This document shows, piece after piece, positions 55,401 through 64,000 of a DNA stretch of 64,000 nucleotides (its first letter is position 1; each line of letters begins with the position of its first letter). Source of the stretch: Tretioscincus oriximinensis (lineage: Eukaryota > Chordata > Lepidosauria > Squamata > Gymnophthalmidae). The position numbers and the translations under genes are program-made. The stretch is from contig JAJVDF010000584.1 of NCBI GenBank assembly GCA_022410635.1, forward strand, positions 184,445-248,444, in the 5' to 3' direction. The notes under the pieces were generated by a model. It saw only the letters and a list, made by a program, of their open reading frames with translations. It was not told the origin of the DNA and did no database searches.

Positions 55401-58400
55401 CATAAAGTGTTTCTTGGCAAGGATATAGAAGCAGATTCTCCATTACTTAAGTACAGCCAAGAGAACACAGTTTTGTCACATACAAATTAGTCTTTAAATT
55501 GCCTTTGGATGTAGAAATCCCATCATGACTGGTGGAGGCAGGCAGACCTTTTTCTTCAGCTGTTCACATCATTTTCTCTTTTAAAGTGATTATCTTATCA
55601 ACATTTAGCAATAGGAAAAGACATATCTAGCATGTATGATGGACTTCCTTTCATTCTCAGTTTAAATATATTTAGATAAGTTACAACTCTTCAGCATCTT
55701 CTAATTGATGATTCACTAAATTTCTCCTCCCTTCCTTATACAGCAGCATCCTTAAGCAAACTAAGATCATTATGGGCATCACTGAGTTGTGACTGACTCC
55801 TAGTTAACTACATGAGCACCTTGAAGCAGTTTCCATAGCAGAGATTCAGAGATACAGAGGAGATTTTCTATTACCTGTTTCATAGGGAAATCGGCTACTG
55901 AGCTATAGCAACTAATCTGTGGTTTGATCTAGCACTGAGCTACAGCCACCTCATAGTGCAGATGAATTAATAAATCCAGCTATGGCAAAAAGGTTAGGGG
56001 AAATGTGTAACACTTAATGATGCAAAAGAAATATCCCAAGTATTTGCAATTTTCTGCAGTCCAGAAAGAGACAAACTAAACTTTGTGGGTTTCCCATATT
56101 TAGTTCTTTAGTCTTCTGGAGTTCTACCCCTAAGCTTCCCCACTTATTTATTTTTTAAAGAAAAAAGGTAGAGCCAAGCTCCCACTACTGAGTTTCCATT
56201 TACNGGATAACTATAGTTGAAATTTTGTGGAAGGATGGTTTAATTTATGGCACTCTGTTTCATATAAACCATTGGTAAATACAATTCACAGAAGGACCAA
56301 CAAGTTCTTCAGCAGAACCATGATACTTTGTGTAGCTTCTGACAGGTCAAATCCAGGAAAACAAGGACCTTATGAACTTTAGTTTCTTGATACATATAAA
56401 CCATTATTAATTTAATCTTTCCAGTTGCTTTTGTTATTAGGAGAGAGGTTGTGAGGAACATCTTCATCACCCATAAAATTCAAGGCTTCAGGCTGCAAAA
56501 GAATTACCAGAAAACAAGGAGATGGTGGAACAGAAGGTGGTTAAAGAACACAAAACCACAAATCTCACTCTTTCATTATAGAAAATAACTAAACACTTGT
56601 ATGTATGTGCATTACTTCCCCAACTTCCTGGGAGCTGGAAGAAAAAACAACAAATCTTCCTTAGTTCCTAATTAGCTCCATTCTGTGCTGAATCTGGCTG
56701 GCTGAGTCAGCCAGGCGCTGCAAAACAACTCATCATTGTTATCTACCTTCAGCATAGCCTCCTACCTCGCATGCTGAAAGTCACTCACTAATTAATCATT
56801 GTTTAGAGCTTAGCTGCCCTCTGCAGATGAAGAAACTGAGGCACAGACTGAGCATTGTGGCCAAGGCTTTCACTAGTCAGCAAAGTTTAGGGATTTTAGA
56901 TCCAGCACTGAATACTCCTTCACCGCTGTTGCCAATAGCTCCACCATCTTCTTTGCATGACATGCTTCTCTGAGTTTGCGACCTTTCACTCTACCAACAA
57001 GGATTAAGCAATAGCATCCCATTATTAAAGGTCAAGGTGCAACAGATGAGGGACAACCAAGGTAGCAGGTTCTCAATGAGCATAGTGGGATTAGCAAACT
57101 ATGATAATAACTATGCTACTGTTTTGGTTTTTTGCTATTCCCCACTGGACATAAAACAGAGGATAGGATAATAGGTTGCAGTTCAGCTTTTCAGAATCAG
57201 AATGCACTGGTAAATTTAAACAGAATAAGATCACAACCAGATTACAGCAGACTTTCCTAAATCTTCAGTGGTTTCAGTGCCAGCTTATACAGGTCTTGTT
57301 CAGTAAACAGGCACTGCAGGTCTATAGCTATAATTTTGAAAGCAAGATCAGGTAGGCCCCAAATCTTTCAAAGGAAGCTATGCATCTGCCCCTGAAAGAG
57401 TTTCATTGCAAAGCAGCAGCGCTTGCTTCATTGCTGGGGAAACAATTTATCTACAGGCTTGCTTCATTCAACAGAAAGAAAANCTCCTTAACATGTAATG
57501 TTGTATGACCAAATATACTGCACGCACTATTTGCCTGGGTACGAACATTCTCACAAAATGTGGCCTATTCTTCTTGTTTGTTTTGAAGTCTCAGAGATAA
57601 TGAGGCTGTTTTTCATCTTGAAATCCCACAACTGTAAGGTAACACACACAAAGTCTTGTAGAAAGAAAAGCAAGGCATTTCTAATAATTTTAGGAATGCA
57701 TGCTCTTGTTCACCACATTTGCTCTCTAGGCGCCTTTCTCTGTGATACAGAATATGTGGTTATTAGAAAGAAAGGTCACAGCTTTCTTTTTCACAGCAAC
57801 AAGAACAAAGAAAACATTTTGTACCTTAAAGTATAAAATGCTCAAGAGTCATCCAAATCCTATCCCGACATTTGCTATGCTAGGTCAACTGTTTATATAT
57901 ATGGGTACATTCAACCTACTCTTACATGTGTACTACCAAGGCCACCGTGCCACACCTGCCCACTTGTTGTAATTGCAGGCACTGCATGCATTGTGACTCT
58001 TCTCCCAGCCTGGAGCCATGCACCACTTGCTACCAATAATCCCCAGCTAACCCAACACTTNCTGAACCAAACTCCCTGCAAGGGATTGCTGAGTTACATG
58101 AGGCAGCAGATCCATTAAGCAAGAATACTCAAGATTCCTTTTAACCCAATGAGTGAAGGAAAAGAGATTCGCCTGCCTCATTTGCTGGAGGCAAAAGTAG
58201 GTTAGGAAAAGAGTTAGAAGAATCTCCATGAGTGGGGGATGGAGTACAAATGAAAAACAGCTCATAACCAGCTGGTGAAAACATACAACAAAACAAACAT
58301 GTTCATGTCTTCCTCCCCCCATATAACTGTCCAAACTGTGTCTGGAAATGTCCAGTTTAATGAGCCTGCTACGTTCTTTGATCTGTCATCTCCAAATGTA

Positions 58401-60080
58401 TGTAAACAGCCCAAACAAATGAAACGAGCAAGGCTTGAGAAATGCTGCACTAGCCTCAGCGATGTTATGAGCAAAATGAAGGCTTTCCTGCTACACATGG
58501 AAACTGCAGAGAAAAACCAGGGCCAGGCAGTGATTTTTCTTACAGGCTCCTAAACATTGTATAAATGTAACATTAGGAGTGAGTTAAACATCAAAGGCAT
58601 GGGGGGAAGAGAGAACTTTTAACTAGATCCCCACAGCCATGTAATGTTAGTGCTTAGTTATTCCAAAGCCTAAGGGCCACCACAGAATAGGTTCTGATGC
58701 ATTAAATCAGACCTCAAACCACTTGAGGGTGTGTCACAACAAGAAGGGCACATGTAACCATACTAAAGGTAAGCCAGTTCAGCTAGGGTCTGGATGGAAG
58801 ATTAGCTGAAGAGGCCACTGAATGCATTTAGAGCTTCACCTGGTAAGGAAAGAAGGAAACTTATAACAAAAGGACTACTGTATTCTAGTTCTCCATAAAG
58901 TTTGACAAAGTTTCCTCTACGGTCAAACTATAGTTTCTTCTCATTTGCCCATGGCACCCTATCACAGAAATCACACTGATCAAAATGGCTCGGGATATTT
59001 CTGGATTCTACCCATTCTCAACCCTCCTGAACATGCTGGCTAGGGCTAACGAGAGGCTAATAATACAGGGAAAGCCATATATACCGGTATTTCATCTTTA
59101 GCATGAACATGTATTGTTGGCCTTTGCCTTTACCAGGCTATGACTTCAGGGTGTGATATGGAATCAGACATCATAGACCATCATTTCTAACCACTTCAAA
59201 GGGCCTTTTTTTTTTAAAAAAAAAAAGCTAGTTCAGTTGTCAGCCATCAAAACCTCTTTCGTGTAGGCGTCATATGAAGAGATCTGCATCATGTACAAAA
59301 ATAGAACTGATGATCAGTACTGCCTGCCCTGAATCTAATATCACTCAGGATGTCATCTCCATCTCTAATAGACTTGTACTGGGCATAGATAATAGCAAAG
59401 GGAATCCCATATTTATATAGCTCTATGTGCAAGGATTTTCCACACATTCCCTAATTCTGCATGACTAACATTTCAGAGCAAGTATAAAATCTATAAAGTA
59501 GTATTGCACTCACTTATCGGTCAACACTCCTTTCCAGAATATCTGTATGGTTAACTGCAAACTCTTGCAACCATGGGCGTCTAGGTATCTCTGCAGAGCA
59601 AAATGCTGCAAAAATGCCTGAAAAATACGATGGAAGTTCACATCTATTTTCTTCTGCATTGTACAATGTGCTAACCAAGCACTGATAAAAGAGCTTTCAG
59701 AACATGGAGGATTTTCACAGCTTGTAAGTGACATGGCAGTAGTGTGGTGTACCTGTCACAGTTCATAAACCACACTTTGCCCCTAGCCACATCTTTGCTT
59801 TTAAACCTTCTTCAATTCATCTTCTATCCTGAAGAGTAACAGTAAACCAGTTTTTTTCTGGACTAAAGCCCATTCTTTGGAACTAATTTGAACTGAAGAA
59901 AAATTAAATGCAAGGTGTGACCAGAACTCAGAGGGCAAGTCATTGTTGTTGCCACTGGTCAAATATTTGCAGACTACATGGGCATCTCTATGTATTTTTA
60001 TTGGCAAAGATACGATTTGTCATTATCTTCTTCCGATGAGAGGTTGGAAATCAAACCAGAAACCTTATGTTTTCCAGAGA
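52450..60080. other. Upstream region without recognisable genes
   Basis: About 7.6 kb of mostly AT-rich DNA with short ORFs on both strands, none with known domains. A possible DNA transposon remnant is listed separately. ATP5F1B, the mammalian neighbour on this side, is not seen. Confidence 0.7.
54420..55095. mobile_element. Possible Tc1/mariner-type remnant
   Basis: The right part reads GGATCATTGTTCTGTTGGAA, TTTTGCAAATAAACCTACGT and ends TTTTGACTGCAACTGTA, which resembles the 3' part of Tc1-like elements. No transposase motif and no matching left terminus found; weak call. Confidence 0.3.
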
Positions 60081-60182
60081 GTTTGCTCTATCAGTGAACT
60101 ACTGGTGGGACTATGTGTGAGACAGGATGGGAAACTGAATGGACTGTGGTTTGATTCAGCTTAGCTCCTCTTATGTTTTCAT
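60080..60182 (+). mobile_element. CR1/L2-type LINE tail fragment
   Basis: CTATGTGTGAGACAGGATGG and GATTCAGCTTAGCTCCTCTT followed by ATGTTTTCATG: diverged family 3' end. Confidence 0.6.
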
Positions 60183-60599
60183 GTACAGCCACTTCCAAAG
60201 TTACAATAGTTAAAGGCACAATAGCAAACCAACCTTTTTTAAAATTTTACTTTACAAGAGGACAAATTATACTACACACTATTTTGTCATTTGAGCAGTC
60301 CTAAATGCTCAATTCACTCGTAGTTTTTGAGGCTATGATTGCTTTTTAAATTTCTAAATGAAGTGAAAACAAAATAAGGTATGATAAAAACATTTAAAAA
60401 GGCAGAGCCCTCCTAGATCCGTTAATGCAAATGCACTCACTAAAAGGGTCTAGTATTTGCCAGTGTCATAAAAGACATTGACCAGTTTTGATCCACTGTC
60501 AGAGTGAGAGAACATATGAGCAAAGAAACAAGCCATTTTCTTTCTGTCTCATCATTTAACTTAGAAAATGGCAGAAAGACTTCAAACAGAGGTCATCTG

Positions 60600-60695
60600 T
60601 CTGGGATGATTTAATGAATCCTGCATTGAGCAGAGGGCTGGACCCAGTAACCCTGGAAATCCTTTCCAAGTTTAGGATTCTGTAAAACACATTCA
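60600..60695 (+). mobile_element. CR1 LINE 3' tail fragment
   Basis: GGGCTGGACCCAGTAACCCT then CTTTCCAAGTTTAGGATTCT resembles a CR1 3' end. Short, no coding part. Confidence 0.45.
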
Positions 60696-60780
60696 GGTTA
60701 ATGCAGAGAGAAAATGATGAGTCACCTTGATGTTAGTGAAAACTGAAAATGCTTATAAAGAGCACCAGAATGATCTTTGA

Positions 60781-61694
60781 AATTTGGTGAGTGGGCAACN
60801 AAGTGGCAAATGTATTTCAACTTAAGTGCAAAGTTATGCGCATTGGGGCAAAGAAGAACCCTAATTAGTCCTATCAACTGATGGGAACCAGGTTTTCTGG
60901 GACAGAGCAGGAAAAAAATCTTGGGGTGTTGATGGACAGCTCAATGAAGGTGTCAACCCAGTGTGCAGCAGCAGGGGAAGAAGCAAATTAAATGCTAGGA
61001 GTAATTCAGAAGACTTGAAAACAAGTTGGCAAGTGTTGCTTCAGTGAGGCCATAATTGGAATACTGCATACAATTCTGGTCACATCATCTTAAAAAAGAT
61101 ATTGTAGAACTACAGAAGGTGCAGAAAAGTGCCACGAGAATGATCAAAGAGCTGGAGCACCTCCCTTATGAAACCCAGTTGCAACGTCTGGGCCTCTTCA
61201 GTCTTGAAAGGTGGTGTTTAAGAAGTGGTCTGACTCAAGTATAAAAAATAATGCACAGGATGGATACAGTAAATAGAGAAAAACTATTTTCACTATCACA
61301 CAGGACTGTCTAGAGGGCATTCCTTGAAACTGTTGGACAGAAGAGTGACAAGAGAAAGTTTTTTCACCCAGAGGTTGATTTATCTGTGGAATTTATTTCC
61401 AGAAGAAATGGTGGCAGTTAGCAGCCTGGATAGCTTTAAGACAGGATTAGACATGTTTATGGACACCAAAGATACAGATAGTTACTAGGATGGATCTCTT
61501 AATACTGTCTCCAGGATGGAGCAACAGTCAGGATTCCTGAAACACCAGTTGCAGGGAGTGGAGAACAGGTGAGGGTTTTGCCTTCTGCTTGAGGCTGCCC
61601 AGGTGCAATTGGTGGGCCACTGGGTGAGACAAAGTGCTGGACTAGATGAGCTCTGGCCCACTTCAGCAGGCCTCCTCTTATGCTCTTATGTTAT
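60781..61694 (+). mobile_element. CR1/L2-type LINE, longest plus copy
   Basis: Runs from reverse-transcriptase sequence (GCGCATTGGGGCAAAGAAG) through MEYCIQFWSHHLKKDIVELQ and KVQKSATRMIKELEHLPYET to a non-coding tail GTGAGACAAAGTGCTGGACT ... CTTATGCTCTTATG. Frameshifted and 5' truncated. Most complete reference for the other fragments in the window. Confidence 0.88.
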
Positions 61695-61792
61695 GGGGTT
61701 TTTTTTCCCCACGCTGTGNAAGTGAAGCAAGCCTGGATCAAAATGCAAGTGTGATCCCAGCTGAAGTTTCTCATAACACTTCCACATTTCTA

Positions 61793-61971
61793 AGGCCCTG
61801 TCCCCACTGAGCCTTATTCTGGGTTATATCTCAGTACAGAGCTTGGTCATCCACATGCCAGTGTAGGCTGTGGCAGGCCCCATTCGGGGCCTGCCATAGC
61901 CTACACTAGCATGTAGATGGCACATTCCTATCCTGAGATATAGCCAAGAAGGCTCAGTGGGGACGGGGCCT
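61793..61971. mobile_element. Palindromic TIR element (foldback MITE)
   Basis: Left AGGCCCTGTCCCCACTGAGC and right GCTCAGTGGGGACGGGGCCT are inverted copies; pairing continues through CTATATCTCAG and the central GGCAGGCCCC/GGGGCCTGCC. No coding capacity. Related fragments at 62303-62320, 63147-63196 and 63449-63569. Confidence 0.8.
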
Positions 61972-62049
61972 GTGATGCCTTCCCGCAACTGGTGGGCTTC
62001 CAAACCTTCCCGGCGAGTTCCCTGGAGGATTTTCTGCCAGGAGNATCAG

Positions 62050-62920
62050 GGCCTCTAGGGCGCCTCTTCGCTTCCTTCAGCCCCCAAATTTTTGCCGCCA
62101 CTGCAAGTGTCGAGAAGCGGCTCTTTCCCTAACTGAAGAAGGGAAAGCCGGCAATGGCGCGAGAGAAAGGGAGATGCTTTGGGAAGAGGCAGCTGCAGAG
62201 GCAGCACCTTCAAGGGGGCACAATGAATAGATCTGCAGGAGGCCGCTGAACGCGCCCCCGGGCGGCCACGCCGCGGCGCCTGCCAGCAATGGGAGCCGCG
62301 TGAAGGCTCAGTGGGGACGGTCGACAGAGCAGATCCTCTCCCTGGCAGCTTGCAGCCTTCTCCGCCCTGCGCCTGGGCGGCTCCCTCGCGCCCCCGCCGG
62401 ACCTCCTCCTCTCTGTCGCCGGGGGATGAATTCCACCGCGCCTTATTTGGGGCCCGCGCCACTCTCGTGCATTCGGGGCCTGCCGTAACCCACGCGGGCC
62501 CGCGGGCGGCCAAGCCCTATTCGGAGAGAGCGAGAGAGCGAGAGCGGGAGCTGCTCTGCGCCGGGACACGCTAAGCAGCAAGCTGACACCTCCTCCCACG
62601 CGCACCTTCTTCTGCTGCATCTAAACAAACCCAGAGGCCATTCCCGGCGGCGGCGGCGGCGGCGGCACACACAGCGCCCAAATTGCATCGGCCTGCTTGC
62701 TGCTGCTGCTGCCGCTTCCAAAGGTGCGTGCAAACAAGGGAGAGACAGATGGTTCGCGAGGCAGCCCCTGCACGCCTCTCCTCCGCCAGGCAGCCGCGCA
62801 ACATGTCAAGTAGCTGCTGCAAGGAAGTGGGCAGGCTTGGCGCACGCGCACGCGCACACGCACACGGCGGCCTCGCGCGTTTGTCCTCGTCGTCCGCCGG
62901 ATCCCTCCCCCCCTGCCCCC
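62050..62920. promoter_or_regulatory. CpG-rich block, possible promoter
   Basis: Dense CpG with (GGC)n at about 62647-62668, CTG repeats at 62700-62712 and a GCGCACGCGCACGCGCACAC stretch near 62840. Could be the promoter of a neighbouring gene, but no exon or known protein is visible. Confidence 0.35.
62647..62668. repeat. (GGC)n trinucleotide repeat
   Basis: Seven GGC units inside the CpG-rich block. Confidence 0.93.
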
Positions 62921-63117
62921 GGCTGACCAGATGACCTTTTTTTTTGGGGGGGGGGGGTTGAAAACCCGGTTTTGCGTGCCTCCCAGTTTTTTCTGAGGAA
63001 TTTTTTTTTCCAAAAAAGATTTATTTTTATTTTTTTTCCTCAGAAAAAACCGGGAGGCACCCAAAGAACGGGTTTTCAACCCTCCCCCCCCCAAAAAAAA
63101 AGGTCATCTGGTCAGCC
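62921..63117. mobile_element. Near-perfect palindromic TIR element
   Basis: Arms GGCTGACCAGATGACC at 62921-62936 and GGTCATCTGGTCAGCC at 63102-63117 are exact inverted copies. Pairing continues through T9/A9, G/C runs, GTTGAAAACCCG, GTGCCTCCC and TTTTTTCTGAGGAA to a short A/T loop. Same terminal sequence as 18854-19206. Confidence 0.85.
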
Positions 63118-63146
63118 TACCCAGGATAGGGGCCTGCCTTCCCCAT

Positions 63147-63196
63147 ACTGCCCGGGATAAACCCGGGATAAGGCTGAGCGGGGCGACAGGGCACAC
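63147..63196. repeat. Fragment of the 61793-type element
   Basis: GATAAACCCGGGATAAGGCT then GAGCGGGGCGACAGGGC matches the right end of the 61793-type element. Confidence 0.6.
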
Positions 63197-63381
63197 GGGG
63201 AGGGAGCCGCGCATTGCTTCCTTCTCCTCAAGAGGAAAGACGGAAATGTCGTCCCCTACCCGCCTGGCAGGCTTGGCCCATAAAGGTGGATCCCCCAATG
63301 AAAACATCTCCAGGCATTTCAACCAGTGGTCTCCTCATTTTGGGCCTCAGGTGGTTTGATGGGCCTGATTCACACATCCTT

Positions 63382-63690
63382 TAGGCTGCGTCCACACATC
63401 ACGCACTGTCATTGGATATTCCATAATAAAGCATGGATATTCTGGAATAAATCAGGCCCTGTCCGCACGGAGCCTTATCCTGGGCTAGACCTCGGAATAG
63501 GAGCCTCCCATCCACATGCTCCCTCCCGAGATGGGACCCAGAATAAAGCTCCGTCTGGACAAGGCCTCAGTCCACACCATGCTTTATTGTGGACTATGTT
63601 GTGTGCGCATGCAGTAGTGGTAGGGTTGCCATAGTCTGTACTGCCATGAGATATTGCCCAGAATAAGCCTCCCTGTGGACAGGGCTGTAG
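63382..63690. mobile_element. Nested TIR elements
   Basis: An inner 61793-type copy at about 63449-63569 (AGGCCCTGTCCGCACGGAGC left, CTCCGTCTGGACAAGGCCTC right) sits inside an outer element whose sides read GTCCACACATCACGCACTG and GTCCACACCATGCTTTATTG. No coding capacity. Confidence 0.55.
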
Positions 63691-63699
63691 CTTCCCCCT

Positions 63700-64000
63700 G
63701 CCACATTGGCGGGATTTAGAAGGGCAAAGGCTACCGGCAGGAACTCTCACTCAGCGCTAGATTTATTCTTTCCTTCCCTTTTCCCAGCATCCTGACATTT
63801 CAGTTCAAAGTGGGCTATGGGGCTGCCATCTTCTGGATCCCTTGGGCTTTTGTGAAGGTCTGCACAGAACAGAAATCTTCACAAAAAATCCAAGATAAAA
63901 GGTTTCACCTTTAATGGACACAGAATAATTTTTACCTAGGGTTGCTTCTAGTGCCTGCAGCACCTGGGGGGGGGGGGGGAGACTATTTCACACTCATTAA
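63700..64000. other. Window end, nothing recognised
   Basis: 300 bp with an ordinary composition and a G run at 63966-63979. No gene or repeat family identified. Confidence 0.7.

Noticed and set aside
62055..63094. Several 80-157 codon ORFs in the CpG-rich block
   Set aside because: Few stop codons are expected in GC-rich DNA; sequences are low complexity, overlap on several frames and include palindromic element sequence.

Overview
The window is vertebrate nuclear DNA, most likely from a squamate reptile (lizard or snake). It holds one clear protein-coding gene, BAZ2A (TIP5, the large subunit of the nucleolar remodelling complex NoRC), on the minus strand. The reptile call rests on the repeats: CR1/L2-type LINE tails, tRNA-derived SINEs of squamate type, a CR1-type tail ending in an AATAG microsatellite, and low-copy hAT-like foldback elements. 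The sequence is draft quality, with many isolated N bases and one assembly gap of about 630 N at 51366-51995.

BAZ2A: 28 coding exons run from an ATG at 42604 down to a stop codon at 5015. Every junction has GT donor and AG acceptor dinucleotides and every phase matches. The spliced coding length is 5292 nt, giving 1763 residues, against 1905 in human BAZ2A. Domains in order: TAM/MBD-like domain (~417-492), two AT-hooks (530-537, 550-558), a lysine-rich linker, a DDT domain (~711-795), the WHIM/WSD-like region, an AT-hook (1257-1265), a C4HC3 PHD finger (1532-1580) and a bromodomain (~1655-1757). A long 3'UTR lies at about 1120-5014. A non-coding first exon ends at a strong donor at 52004, inside a CpG-rich promoter region that is partly lost in the gap.

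Layout: 1-900 carries two plus-strand AATAAA signals and could be the 3' end of a convergent gene. 1120-5014 is BAZ2A 3'UTR. 5015-42604 is the BAZ2A coding span, whose introns hold most of the repeats: R4-like LINE, CR1/L2 fragments, an L1 insertion with a perfect target-site duplication, SINEs and foldback elements. 42607-52003 is a 9.4 kb first intron with a hAT-type element and a pair of ZNF143-like motifs. 52004-52450 is the CpG-rich promoter. 52450-61700 is repeat-bearing upstream DNA without a recognisable gene. 61790-63700 is a GC-rich block with a cluster of related terminal-inverted-repeat elements.

I found no previously undescribed multi-gene system. The most notable observations are two BAZ2A differences from human (no Ser-Pro-rich block, one AT-hook missing), the foldback-element families, and the ZNF143-like motif pair in intron 1.
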